Of a stretch of DNA of 64,000 bases, positions 27,671-36,138 are shown piece by piece; positions within the stretch are counted from its first letter, which is position 1; each line of letters starts with the position of its first letter. Origin of the DNA: Niveibacterium sp. 24ML (lineage in GTDB: Bacteria; Pseudomonadota; Gammaproteobacteria; Burkholderiales; Rhodocyclaceae); NCBI RefSeq assembly GCF_026586805.1, contig NZ_JAPFHA010000002.1, forward strand, positions 62,001 through 126,000, in the 5' to 3' direction. The notes beneath the pieces are model-generated. The model saw only the letters and a list, made by a program, of their open reading frames with translations, was not told the DNA's origin and did not search any database. Position numbers and translations under genes: made by a program.

Positions 27671-30037
27671 TTAGCTGTGGTGCTCGCTCTTCACCCGGTA
27701 CATCGCGGAGTCGGCGTGACCGAGCAATGCTTCGGCGTCTTGCCCATCGCTCGGGTAGCGTGCCACGCCGATACTGGCGCACAAGCGGATGGTCTTGCCG
27801 CTGGGCATCACCAGCGGCTCTTCCAGGGCTCTGTGGATTCTGGCAACAGCCTGTTCGGCCGTGTTCTCGTGGTCGAGGCCGTCGAGGATGGCGACGAATT
27901 CGTCACCGCCAAGCCGCGCAACCGTGTCGCCCAAGCGGATGCAGCCTGCGATCCGCCGTGCGGTTTCGCGCAGCACTTCGTCTCCCGTCGCGTGACCGAA
28001 ACAATCGTTGATTTCCTTGAAGCGATCGAGATCGACGAATAGCAGTGCCAGTTCGCGTCGGTCGCGCCGCGCGCGATGGAGTGCGCCTTGCAAGCGGTCC
28101 TGCAGCAAGGTGCGGTTGGGTAGTCCTGTCAACGGGTCGTGGTGGGCCTGCAGCTCTAGCTGATGCTGCCGATCCTTGAGCGGGGTGATGTCGGCCAGTA
28201 CCGCAATGTACTGGGCGATCTGATCGTCGTCGCCGCGTACCGCGATGACGGTGGCCCAAACCGGAATCGGCTGCCCGTTCTTGCGCCGCAACCAGAGCTC
28301 GCCAACCCAGCGGTGTTCGCTCTGCAGGGCCTTGCTCATTTCATGGCGGGTGTCACAGGCAGGGCGTTCGGCATCGAGGATGCCGGGCGACTTGCCGAGC
28401 AGTTCTGCTTCTTGGTAGCCGCTGATTTCGATCAGGGCCGGGTTGACGGCGAGGATGCGCTGATGCGCATCGGTAACGACGATGCCCTCTGCGGTGTTGC
28501 GGAACACGGCGTCGGCCTGGCGCAGTCGCAGGGCGGCCTCGTAGGCGGCCGAGATGTCGTGGCAGATACCGATCAGGCCGATCGGTTTGCCGCTGCCATC
28601 AAGGATCGGGCTCTTGAGGGTATCGACACGGACTTGCCGACCCTCCGGATACACGATCCATTCCTCGTTGCGGCGCGCCTCGCCACAGGCCATCACGACC
28701 TGGTCATGGGTACGGTAGAGGTCGGCGAGCGCGCGTTCCCACAGATCATGATCGGTGCGGCCGACCAGCTTTGCTTCGGTGGTGCCGCTGAGGCGCTCGA
28801 AGGCCGGATTGCAGACGATGAAGCGCCCCGCCTGATCCTTGGCGAAGACCGGGTCGGCGATCGAATCGAGCAGGGTGCGCAACAAGGCGCGTTCGCGCAG
28901 CGTGCGGTCGAGCACCCGGCGGCGCTGGGCGGTGCGCAAGGCCAGCGCCAGCGCGATCAGCGCAAGGCCGGCAACCAGCGCGGCGGCGGCCGTTGTGGCA
29001 ACCGGGTGAGCGCGCCACACCGGGGTCGGGCGATTGATGACTCGCGCATCGGGTGCGAGCAGGTCTTCGGCCAGGTGCCAGCGCTGGAGCGCTGCGTGAT
29101 CGAAGATCGGGCGATTCGGGCTGGTCTCGCGGATCGGGATGCTTTGCGGCGGTGTACCGTTGAGGATGCGCAGGGCCATGTCGGCCGCTACCAGACCGTG
29201 CTCTCGGTGGCTCATCACATAGCCGCCGACAAGGCCGCGCCCGATGCCGTGTTCCCAGAGGTGAAAGACGGGGCCGTTGGCGTGCTCGATGATCCAGTCC
29301 ACGCCGTTTTCGAAACTGCGCGGCTTGCCCTGCACATCGCGGTAGGCGGCCAGCAGCAATGCCGCCTCGTCAGGGGCGAGGCGTTCAAGCCGGCGCGCGA
29401 GCTCATCCCAGGTGATCTGTGTGAGATCGGCGACTTCGATGGCGATCTCGGGGAAGCGGGTGGCGTGCTGCGCGCGCAGCGTCAGCAGATCGGCGCGGCC
29501 GCCGGGGCTACCATCGGCGATGACGAGCATGCGCTTGAGGCCCGGCATCAGGCGCTGAACTTGCGCAAAGGTTTCGGGGATCGATACATGTTCGATCACC
29601 CCGGTTTCGCGGGGCGAGCCGCGCAGCGCGAGCGCCCGTTCAACATTGTTCACGCCGAGGAAGACCACGGGGACATTACCGAACAGCGTAGTGCCGTGAT
29701 CGGTGGCGAGGTTGAAGGCCGCATCGTCGGCGCTGATCACCAGGTCATAACGGGGTTTGCGCGCGAGGCGGTAGGCGAGCCATTCGCGATAGCGGGCGGC
29801 GCTCTCGGGGTCGGAGAGATGGCGCGCGTCCATGAACTCTTCGTCGATCTGGATGCCGTGCGCAGCCAGCACCTCGAATACGCCGCTATGGATTTTCTCG
29901 GTGGTCGGAAAGCCCGGGTGGTAGGAGTACAGCAACAGCACACGGCTGTCTTGAAGGGCTTCGGCGCCGAGGCATGCGCCCGCCAGCAGGTGGAAGCCGA
30001 GCAGCAGTAGTCCGATACGAAGCAATGCGCGTCGCAT
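27671..30037 (-). CDS. Membrane sensor: ABC-substrate-binding-like, two PAS, GGDEF
   Basis: A 788-residue protein. A signal peptide (LLRIGLLLLGFHLLAGACLG) precedes a periplasmic domain of the ABC-sub-bind type (about 28-335, LLLYSYHPGFPTTEKIHSGV). One membrane segment follows near 345-368, then PAS (about 385-500), PAS (about 505-620) and GGDEF (about 630-785). The GGDEF motif is intact at 710-714, with RLGD (701-704) five residues before it as an inhibitory site, so it should be an active, product-inhibited diguanylate cyclase. The ligand is unknown. It appears monocistronic. Confidence 0.9.
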   Translation of the reverse strand: MRRALLRIGLLLLGFHLLAGACLGAEALQDSRVLLLYSYHPGFPTTEKIHSGVFEVLAAHGIQIDEEFMDARHLSDPESAARYREWLAYRLARKPRYDLVISADDAAFNLATDHGTTLFGNVPVVFLGVNNVERALALRGSPRETGVIEHVSIPETFAQVQRLMPGLKRMLVIADGSPGGRADLLTLRAQHATRFPEIAIEVADLTQITWDELARRLERLAPDEAALLLAAYRDVQGKPRSFENGVDWIIEHANGPVFHLWEHGIGRGLVGGYVMSHREHGLVAADMALRILNGTPPQSIPIRETSPNRPIFDHAALQRWHLAEDLLAPDARVINRPTPVWRAHPVATTAAAALVAGLALIALALALRTAQRRRVLDRTLRERALLRTLLDSIADPVFAKDQAGRFIVCNPAFERLSGTTEAKLVGRTDHDLWERALADLYRTHDQVVMACGEARRNEEWIVYPEGRQVRVDTLKSPILDGSGKPIGLIGICHDISAAYEAALRLRQADAVFRNTAEGIVVTDAHQRILAVNPALIEISGYQEAELLGKSPGILDAERPACDTRHEMSKALQSEHRWVGELWLRRKNGQPIPVWATVIAVRGDDDQIAQYIAVLADITPLKDRQHQLELQAHHDPLTGLPNRTLLQDRLQGALHRARRDRRELALLFVDLDRFKEINDCFGHATGDEVLRETARRIAGCIRLGDTVARLGGDEFVAILDGLDHENTAEQAVARIHRALEEPLVMPSGKTIRLCASIGVARYPSDGQDAEALLGHADSAMYRVKSEHHS

Positions 30038-30075
30038 TGATACCCCCGCGGGCGCATGGTTGCGCCCTTACCCAA

Positions 30076-30081
30076 ACTATA
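30076..30081 (-). promoter_or_regulatory. Possible -10 box for the PAS-GGDEF gene
   Basis: TATAGT on the minus strand about 39 bp before the start codon; the -35 region is not convincing. Confidence 0.35.
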
Positions 30082-30108
30082 ACGGACGCGGGGCGCGCTT
30101 CTGAAGGG

Positions 30109-30942
30109 CTATCCCGCCGCCGCGCCGAGGGACTTGCGGAAGCGGTTGAGGTCTTGCGCGGTCTCGAAGGCCTGGCCGAAAAGGCTCGATAGATTGCGCA
30201 GGATGCCGCCGATGACGCGGGCCTCCTGTTCGCGGCCGAACTGGATCTGTTCCGAGAGCCAGTGCTCCAGCCAGGCTGGATTCGGCAGCCGCGACTGGAT
30301 CGTGTCGTTCGGGAACAGGCCCTGATTGACATGCAGGTTCGTCGGGTGCAGCGGTTTGCCGCTGCGCGCCGAGCTGGCCATCAAGACGCCGATCTTTGCG
30401 AAGGCGGCGCGCGCGGTGTCGCCCGCACGGTCGATCGCCTGCTTCATGTACTTGAGGTAGGCGCCACCATGGCGGGCCTCATCGCGCGAGAGCAGGTCGT
30501 AGATCTTCTTGATGACCGGCTCGGAATGCCATTCGGATGCCCGCCGATACCATTGGGTCAGGCGTAATTCGCCGCAGAAATGCAGCATCAGGGTTTCGAG
30601 GGGCGGCGCCGGGTCGAATTCAAAGCGGACCGCGTGCAGCTCTTCTTCGCTCGGGCTCAGTTCGGGGCGGAAGCGCCGCAGGTATTCCATCAGGACCAGG
30701 GCGTGCTTCTGCTCTTCGTAGAACCAGATCGACATGAAGGCGGAAAAGTCCGAGTCCTCGCGGTTGTCGCGCAGGAACATTTCGGTGGCGGGCAGCGCGG
30801 ACCATTCGGTGATGGCGTTCATCTTCACCGTCAGCGCCTGTTCTTCGCTGAGCAGGCCGGGATCGAAGCGGTCCCACGGCACGTCCCGCTCCAAGCTCCA
30901 GCGCGCAGATTCGAGCGATTTGTACAGTTCGGGATACAGCAT
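30109..30942 (-). CDS. Ferritin-like diiron protein of unknown function
   Basis: A 277-residue soluble helical protein; ATG 30942 has a GGAGA ribosome site. It shows a complete diiron carboxylate pattern: E46, then E77-Q-K-H80; E125, then E155-A-R-H158, with 30-31 residues inside each pair. This resembles acyl-ACP desaturases and other O2-activating diiron oxidases more than storage ferritins. It lies 73 bp after the B12-type MerR gene on the same strand, so it should be co-transcribed with it. I infer an oxidase acting on lipids made by the divergent operon; the substrate is unproven. Confidence 0.75.
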   Translation of the reverse strand: MLYPELYKSLESARWSLERDVPWDRFDPGLLSEEQALTVKMNAITEWSALPATEMFLRDNREDSDFSAFMSIWFYEEQKHALVLMEYLRRFRPELSPSEEELHAVRFEFDPAPPLETLMLHFCGELRLTQWYRRASEWHSEPVIKKIYDLLSRDEARHGGAYLKYMKQAIDRAGDTARAAFAKIGVLMASSARSGKPLHPTNLHVNQGLFPNDTIQSRLPNPAWLEHWLSEQIQFGREQEARVIGGILRNLSSLFGQAFETAQDLNRFRKSLGAAAG

Positions 30943-31015
30943 GATGGGGGTCTCCAGGGGCGGGCGCAGCCTGGCGAGCGGGAGGCTCAATCCGGAGGCG
31001 GCCGGGCAACGCGAC

Positions 31016-31927
31016 TTATTGCAGGTTCTTGTTACGCCATTCTTCCAGCGCACCGGTGGCGTCGGCAATATCGGTGATGATGCTGACCCCTGCGATGCCT
31101 GGTTTTCGCTCGGCCAGGGCGCGCCCGCCCGCCCACAGTGAGATGTTTGCGGGCAGGGTCTGGCGCAAGGCGGTGAGGCCGTCGATCGCCTGGCGGGCCG
31201 GAAAGGCGGCCGAGAACGAGAGCGCGACGATGTCGAAGCCGCCCGCCTGCGCTGCGGCGTCAATATCGGCCAGCGGCATCTGGGTGCCCAGCGAAACACA
31301 GGTGGCGCCCTCGCTCACCAGCATGGCTTCGGCCATCAGCAAACCGAGCACGTGCAGCTCATCGGGCAGGGTGGTCAGCAGCACGCGCGGGCGCGATCCG
31401 CCGCCCTGTGCGCTGATCGCATTGCGCAGGATGTTCTGCACCTGCTCGGTGTACAGATGTTCTTCCGCCACATCGATTTCGCCCCGCAGCCAGGCGCTGC
31501 CGATCATCTGATTCATGGGCGCAATGGTGCTAGTGACAAATTCCTGCAAGCCCTGCTTGAGCAATACCTGCTGCAGCGCGCGGCGTAGTTCGTCGGCGCG
31601 GTGCAGGCGCAGCAACTCGATCAAGCTGCTGCAGCGGCTTGCCGCGGCCGGGCATTCGATGCCCTTGGGCTGGTGGTTTTCAAGCAGGCGCGCCAGTTCG
31701 TCTGCGCTGGCCATGATCAGCTTGCCGGGGCGCATGCCCTGGTCGATCAAACGCTTGAGCAGACGCAGCTTGTCGACCTGGTCGGCGGGGTAGAGCCGTT
31801 CGTCATTGCTGTCGCGCTCGGGCTGCGGAAAGCCGTAACGACGCTCCCACATCCTGAGCGTGTCTTTGGGCAAGCCGGTGTCGCGTTCAACGGCGGCGAT
31901 CGAGAAAGTGCTCTGTTGCTTTTGCAT
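31016..31927 (-). CDS. CarH/LitR-type MerR regulator with B12-binding photoreceptor domain
   Basis: A 303-residue protein. The MerR HTH (about residues 7-75) has FSIAAVERDTGLPKDTLRMW and ERRYGFPQPERD. A helical B12-cap domain (about 95-175) carries W146 and E156-H157 in WLRGEIDVAEEH. The Rossmann B12-binding domain has H192 in DELHVLG, plus SLGTQ and WAGGRAL. The offsets from W to E, H and the axial-ligand H (10, 11, 46) equal those of Thermus CarH W131/E141/H142/H177. Such proteins repress in the dark as adenosylcobalamin tetramers and release DNA on light. It is divergent from the lipid operon and flanked by palindromes. Confidence 0.93.
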   Translation of the reverse strand: MQKQQSTFSIAAVERDTGLPKDTLRMWERRYGFPQPERDSNDERLYPADQVDKLRLLKRLIDQGMRPGKLIMASADELARLLENHQPKGIECPAAASRCSSLIELLRLHRADELRRALQQVLLKQGLQEFVTSTIAPMNQMIGSAWLRGEIDVAEEHLYTEQVQNILRNAISAQGGGSRPRVLLTTLPDELHVLGLLMAEAMLVSEGATCVSLGTQMPLADIDAAAQAGGFDIVALSFSAAFPARQAIDGLTALRQTLPANISLWAGGRALAERKPGIAGVSIITDIADATGALEEWRNKNLQ

Positions 31928-31930
31928 TCA

Positions 31931-31947
31931 ATTTGTCCTGGACAAAT
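31931..31947. promoter_or_regulatory. Operator palindrome 1 (regulator side)
   Basis: ATTTGTCCTGGACAAAT is a perfect 17-bp palindrome around a central base. It ends 2 bp upstream of the -35 box of the divergent operon and lies 4-20 nt before the regulator's ATG, so it also contains the regulator's AGGA ribosome site. It is a probable binding site for the CarH-like protein. Confidence 0.72.
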
Positions 31948-31949
31948 GC

Positions 31950-31978
31950 TTGACGCGTTCGATCTATGTGTCTATCTT
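31950..31978 (+). promoter_or_regulatory. Promoter of the lipid-modification operon
   Basis: TTGACG and TATCTT are separated by exactly 17 bp. The expected start is near 31985. The two palindromes lie just before the -35 and about 10 bp after the start point, a layout for tight repression. Confidence 0.7.
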
Positions 31979-31994
31979 ACGAACACGGAATCAA

Positions 31995-32009
31995 TTTGTC
32001 CAGGACAAA
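31995..32009. promoter_or_regulatory. Operator palindrome 2 (operon side)
   Basis: TTTGTCCAGGACAAA, a perfect 15-bp palindrome, same core as palindrome 1 with the other central base. The two centres are 63 bp apart, six helical turns, so both sites face the same side of the DNA. It lies immediately before the ribosome site of the 71-residue gene. Confidence 0.72.
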
Positions 32010-32020
32010 AGGTGGCGAAA

Positions 32021-32236
32021 ATGACGCAACTCAGATCGATCGCAGTCAGCCGGAAACGCTTGCTGGCCTTGGCTTCAGCCCTGGTTCTGCTGGGCGGACT
32101 GGGCTGGACCCTGGCTCACGCAGGCGAGCAAGTGTGTGCCGCAACGGCAGGTCTGGAGCATGATCGGATTCTGCTTGTCCTGCACAGCAATGGCGCCGAG
32201 GCGGCAGTGCCGCGCCTGCCCAGCCTTGCTCCTTGA
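32021..32236 (+). CDS. 71-residue single-span membrane protein, first gene of the lipid operon
   Basis: The ATG at 32021 has an AGGTGG ribosome site 5 nt upstream. The protein has a basic N-terminus (RKR at about 11-13), one hydrophobic segment (LLALASALVLLGGLGWTLA, about 14-32) and a short periplasmic tail with one cysteine near residue 38. The segment could be a signal peptide with cleavage after AHA, giving a secreted peptide of about 38 residues. I do not recognise the family. Its position between operator and FAD enzyme implies co-regulation by light. Confidence 0.65.
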   Translation: MTQLRSIAVSRKRLLALASALVLLGGLGWTLAHAGEQVCAATAGLEHDRILLVLHSNGAEAAVPRLPSLAP

Positions 32237-32269
32237 TCCGGCCGCAGCGCAAACACGGGGAAGCCGACA

Positions 32270-33607
32270 ATGAAGATGGGTGAATTCAACGCTCGCATGC
32301 TCGATCAAGGCAGCCGGCAGCGGATTGCGGTGGTGGGCTCTGGCATTGCCGGGCTCGGTGCGGCCTGGCTGCTGCGTAACCATCACGACGTCGTGCTGTT
32401 TGAAGCGGCGCCGCGGCTGGGAGGCCACACCAACACGGTGGATGTGAGCCTGGATGGCATCACGCATGGTGTGGATACCGGCTTCCTGGTGTTCAACCGC
32501 CGTACCTACCCGAACCTTTGCGCCTTGTTTGCCGAACTGGATGTGCCGGTGACCACCAGCGACATGAGCTTTGCCGTCAGCGTGAGCGAGCCGGATATCG
32601 AATGGGCTGGCAGCAATCTGGCAAGCGTGTTTGCGCAGAAGCGCAATCTGACGAGGCCTGCCTTCTGGCGCATGCTGCAAGACATCGTGCGCTTCAATCG
32701 CGAAACCACGCAGGCTGCACGCGAACACTCGCTACCGGCGATCTCGCTGGGCGACTATCTCGATCGCAACCGTTACGGCGCGGAGTTCCGCGACTGGTAC
32801 CTGGTGCCGATGGCGGCGGCGATCTGGTCTTGCCCGCCGCGCACCATGCTTGAATACCCGGTCGCGACCTTCCTGCACTTCTGCCATAACCACGGCCTGC
32901 TCAAGGTCACCGATCGGCCGCAGTGGATGACGGTGAATGGCGGCGCGCGCGAGTATGTGCGCCGCATCGCCGCGCAGCTGCCGGATATCCGCCTCAGTAC
33001 GCCGGTGGCCGGCGTGCGCCGCGAGGCGGGCAAGGTCGAGCTGCTCACCGCCGCCGGCGCGGAGGTCTTCGACCAAGTGGTCTTCGCCTGCCATTCCGAT
33101 CAGACGCTCGCGATCCTTGGCGGTGCCGCAACGCCACTGGAGCGTTCGGTGCTTGGCGCGGTGCGTTACCAGCCCAATCGTGCCCTGCTGCATACCGACC
33201 CGGCCTTGCTGCCGCGCCGGCGAAGCACCTGGAGCGCATGGAACTACGCATCGAGCGCGGGCGCTTCGGCCGATCGCTCGGTGGCCGTGTCCTACCTCAT
33301 CAACCAGTTGCAGCCCCTGCCGTGGAAGGCGCCGGTGGTGGTGTCGCTCAACCCGTTCCGCGAGCCCGCGCCCGAGCATCTGATTGCCGAGATCGACTAC
33401 GCCCACCCGGTGTTCGATGCGGCGGCGGTGGCGGCGCAAGCGCATCTGCCGATGCTGCAGGGGCGCAACCACACCTGGTTCTGCGGTGCCTGGACGGGCT
33501 ACGGCTTCCATGAAGACGGGCTGCGCTCTGCGGTGGATGTGTGCGGCATGATCGGCGCGGTCGCGCCCTGGAAGGCGCAACCCTTGCGTGAGCAGGTGCT
33601 TGCATGA
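32270..33607 (+). CDS. FAD-dependent amine-oxidase-like oxidoreductase
   Basis: A 445-residue flavoprotein. The FAD dinucleotide motif IAVVGSGIAGLGAAWLLR lies near residue 18, followed by E45 in LFEAAPRLGGHTNT. The C-terminal FAD site is NHTWFCGAWTGYGFHEDGL. The family is annotated as NAD/FAD-binding or amine oxidase, and in many proteobacteria it is fixed next to DUF1365 and a Cfa-like enzyme. Related flavoproteins in the bacterial furan-fatty-acid pathway desaturate methylated acyl chains; that role here is an inference. Its stop overlaps the next start (ATGA), so the pair is coupled. Confidence 0.87.
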   Translation: MKMGEFNARMLDQGSRQRIAVVGSGIAGLGAAWLLRNHHDVVLFEAAPRLGGHTNTVDVSLDGITHGVDTGFLVFNRRTYPNLCALFAELDVPVTTSDMSFAVSVSEPDIEWAGSNLASVFAQKRNLTRPAFWRMLQDIVRFNRETTQAAREHSLPAISLGDYLDRNRYGAEFRDWYLVPMAAAIWSCPPRTMLEYPVATFLHFCHNHGLLKVTDRPQWMTVNGGAREYVRRIAAQLPDIRLSTPVAGVRREAGKVELLTAAGAEVFDQVVFACHSDQTLAILGGAATPLERSVLGAVRYQPNRALLHTDPALLPRRRSTWSAWNYASSAGASADRSVAVSYLINQLQPLPWKAPVVVSLNPFREPAPEHLIAEIDYAHPVFDAAAVAAQAHLPMLQGRNHTWFCGAWTGYGFHEDGLRSAVDVCGMIGAVAPWKAQPLREQVLA

Positions 33608-34377
33608 ACGGCGGCGCCGAGGCAGCCCTCTGCGTGGGTGGCGTGATGCACGCGCGCCACTGGCCGGTGGGGCACCGCTTCGCTTACCCGCTTGCCTGGG
33701 TGCGGCTGCCATTGTCGAAGCTCGATACGCTGGGTAATGCGCTGTTCGGGGTGGAGCGGGCGCGGGTCTTTTCCTTCCGCAACCGCGACCATGGCGCGCG
33801 CGATGGCAGCCCGCTGCTGCCTTGGATTCAGGACTTGCTGGCCCGCCACGGACTGGCCGCGGCCTGCGATGGCGAAGTGGTGCTGCAGACCTTCCCGCGC
33901 CTGTTCGGTTTTGTCTTCAACCCGGTGAGCTTCTGGTATTGCCATGATCGGGACGGTGCGCTGCGCGCGGTGCTGTGCGAGGTCAGCAATACCTTTGGCG
34001 AGCGCCACAATTACCTTGTTGCGCATCCCGATGGCCGCCCGATCACCAGCGCAGATCGCTTCCGTTCGAGCAAGGTCTTCCATGTGTCGCCCTTCTTTCC
34101 GGTGCGCGGCGAGTACGAATTCCGCTTTGTCCAACGCGGCAAGATCGCCAGCGTGTCGATCGACCTCTTCGACGGCGGCCGCCACCAACTCACCACCCGC
34201 TTGAGCGGGCGCGCCGGCGCGCTGTCGCCTGCTGCACTGGCGCGCGCCGCGCTGCGCTTTCCGCTGCTGACGCTGGGCGTTGTCGTTCGTATTCACTGGC
34301 AGGCGCTCAAGCTGTTCGCCAAGCGTGTGCCCTTTCACCGAAAACCCGTGCCGCCCCTTCAGGAGACGACTTCATGA
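33604..34377 (+). CDS. DUF1365 family protein
   Basis: A 257-residue protein with the family core: GVMHARHWPVGHRFAYPL at the N-terminus, LFGFVFNPVSFWYCHDRDG in the middle, and FHVSPFFPVRGEYEFRF. It has no signal peptide or clear catalytic motif; conserved histidines and aromatic residues suggest lipid or cofactor contact. The family almost always accompanies an FAD oxidoreductase and a Cfa-type methyltransferase. It overlaps both neighbours by four bases. The function is not established. Confidence 0.87.
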   Translation: MNGGAEAALCVGGVMHARHWPVGHRFAYPLAWVRLPLSKLDTLGNALFGVERARVFSFRNRDHGARDGSPLLPWIQDLLARHGLAAACDGEVVLQTFPRLFGFVFNPVSFWYCHDRDGALRAVLCEVSNTFGERHNYLVAHPDGRPITSADRFRSSKVFHVSPFFPVRGEYEFRFVQRGKIASVSIDLFDGGRHQLTTRLSGRAGALSPAALARAALRFPLLTLGVVVRIHWQALKLFAKRVPFHRKPVPPLQETTS

Positions 34378-35585
34378 GCGCTATTGAAAACACCCTCGCT
34401 TCCGGCCGTTTCGAACTGCTGCCCGGCCCGGCCAACGCCGTCATCAAGATGCTTGGCGCAATCCGCGGTGGCAGCCTGGAGCTGGCCTTGCCCAATGGCG
34501 AACGCGTTGTTGCGGGTGAGGGCCACCGCGTGGCGAGTTTCGAAGTTGGCGACTGGGGCGTTTTCGAAACCCTGATCGCAAAGGGTTCGATCGGCCTGGC
34601 CGAAGACTTCATCAACGGCCTCTGGCGCACCGACAACCTGACTGGCCTGCTGACCCTGGCGGCGCAGAATCGCGACGCCATGAGCCGTGCGATTCACGGC
34701 AATGCGCTGCGCCTGCTGGGCTACAAGATCTGGCACGGCCTGCGGGCCAACACCCGCAAGGGCGCCCGCCGCAATATCGAGGCGCACTACGATTTGGGCA
34801 ACGATTTCTACAGCCTGTGGCTGGACGAAACGATGACCTACTCAAGCGCGCTGTTTGCCGACCCGCACCAGCCGCTGGCCGATGCGCAGCGCGCCAAGTA
34901 CCGCCGCATCCTCGATCAGCTCGACGCCAAATCGGGCCAGCGCATTCTGGAAGTGGGCTGCGGTTGGGGGGGGTTCGCCGAAGTCGCAACGCTTGAATAC
35001 GGCTGCGAGGTGCTCGGGCTCACGCTCTCGCCCGCGCAGCTGAAGTTTGCGCGTGAGCGCGCCGAACGCGTTGGCTTTGCCGACAAGGCCGACTTCGAGC
35101 TGTGCGACTACCGTGACGTGCGCGGCCATTACGATCACATTGTTTCGATCGAGATGTACGAAGCCGTGGGCGAGCGTTTCTGGCCTTCCTACTTCCAGCA
35201 GTTGCATGATCGACTGGCACCCGGCGGCCGCATCGTGATCCAGGCGATCACGATTGACGACAATCTGTTCGGCTTCTACCGCAAGAATCCGGACTTCATC
35301 CAGCGCTACATTTTCCCCGGCGGCATGCTCGCTTCGCCGGGCACGATCGAGCGCCTGGCCAAGCGCTCCGGTCTGGCGATCGTCGATGATCTGGCCTTCG
35401 GTCTGGACTACGCACGCACCCTGGCGGTGTGGCACGAGCGCTTCAACGCCGTGCGCGAGCAGGTGCACGCGCAGGGCTTTGACGAGCGTTTCGTGCGCCT
35501 GTGGCAGTTCTATCTGTCGTACTGCGAGGCTGGTTTCCGTGCCGGCTCGACCGACGTGCATCACTACGCGTTTGCGCGCGCCTGA
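34374..35585 (+). CDS. cfa: Cyclopropane-fatty-acyl-phospholipid synthase family methyltransferase
   Basis: A 403-residue protein starting in the ATGA overlap. The SAM site is QRILEVGCGWGGFAEVAT near residue 190, preceded by AHYDLGNDFYSLWLDETMTYS, the Cfa signature, and followed by YIFPGGMLASPG and YCEAGFRAGSTDVHHY near the end. Cfa enzymes add a methylene, or in some relatives a methyl group, to the double bond of phospholipid acyl chains. The operon context (FAD enzyme, DUF1365) fits the branch that makes methylated fatty acids as well as true cyclopropane synthesis; sequence alone does not decide. Confidence 0.9.
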   Translation: MSAIENTLASGRFELLPGPANAVIKMLGAIRGGSLELALPNGERVVAGEGHRVASFEVGDWGVFETLIAKGSIGLAEDFINGLWRTDNLTGLLTLAAQNRDAMSRAIHGNALRLLGYKIWHGLRANTRKGARRNIEAHYDLGNDFYSLWLDETMTYSSALFADPHQPLADAQRAKYRRILDQLDAKSGQRILEVGCGWGGFAEVATLEYGCEVLGLTLSPAQLKFARERAERVGFADKADFELCDYRDVRGHYDHIVSIEMYEAVGERFWPSYFQQLHDRLAPGGRIVIQAITIDDNLFGFYRKNPDFIQRYIFPGGMLASPGTIERLAKRSGLAIVDDLAFGLDYARTLAVWHERFNAVREQVHAQGFDERFVRLWQFYLSYCEAGFRAGSTDVHHYAFARA

Positions 35586-35595
35586 GGGGGCGGCC

Positions 35596-36138
35596 ATGTT
35601 GCGCATCCGTCTGCTCATGAGTCTGTTGTGTGCGGCGCTGGCGCTGCCGGTAGCGGCCACTGCATCGAACACCGCGCTGCCTGAGGCCGTGCGCACGCTG
35701 GCGCCGGACTGGCGCCAGCTGGGCAGCGGCGAGATGAGCTGGTTTGGTCTGCGGCTCTACGACGCGCAGCTCTGGGGTAGCGCTGCAAGCTTCTCGCCCG
35801 CGTCGCCCTATGCCTTGCACCTGACCTATGCGCGCGATTTCTCTGCCGAGCGCCTGGCCGACACCAGCATCGACGAGATGCGCCGCCTTGGCACGCGCGA
35901 CGAGGCAACCCTCGCGCGCTGGCGCGCCGAGCTGGGCCGCGTGTTTCCGGAAGTCAAACGGGGTGACGTGATCGTCGGCGTGCACCTGCCCGATCGCGGC
36001 GCGCGTTTCTACCACCAGGGCAAACTTACCGGCGAGGTGAACGACCCCGCTTTCGCGCGGGCCTTCTTCGCCATCTGGCTCGACCCCCGCACCCGCGCGC
36101 CCGAGCTGCGAACGCGCTTGCTGGGCAGCGCATCATGA
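35596..36138 (+). CDS. Chalcone isomerase-like periplasmic protein
   Basis: A 180-residue protein with a clear signal peptide (LRIRLLMSLLCAALALPVAATA). The mature part matches the bacterial chalcone-isomerase-like family: the fold pattern GLRLYDAQLWGS, then YARDFSAERLADTS, and VGVHLPDRGARFYHQGKLTGEV. Family members bind fatty-acid-like ligands in plants; bacterial ones have no proven activity. It begins 10 bp after cfa and overlaps the MFS gene by four bases. A lipid-binding role in the envelope is plausible. Confidence 0.8.
   Translation: MLRIRLLMSLLCAALALPVAATASNTALPEAVRTLAPDWRQLGSGEMSWFGLRLYDAQLWGSAASFSPASPYALHLTYARDFSAERLADTSIDEMRRLGTRDEATLARWRAELGRVFPEVKRGDVIVGVHLPDRGARFYHQGKLTGEVNDPAFARAFFAIWLDPRTRAPELRTRLLGSAS

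Noticed and set aside
33975-34373. In-frame extension of the Cfa-like protein back into DUF1365
   Set aside because: It could suggest a fusion, but DUF1365 is conserved in the other frame and Cfa homologues start near the ATGA overlap.
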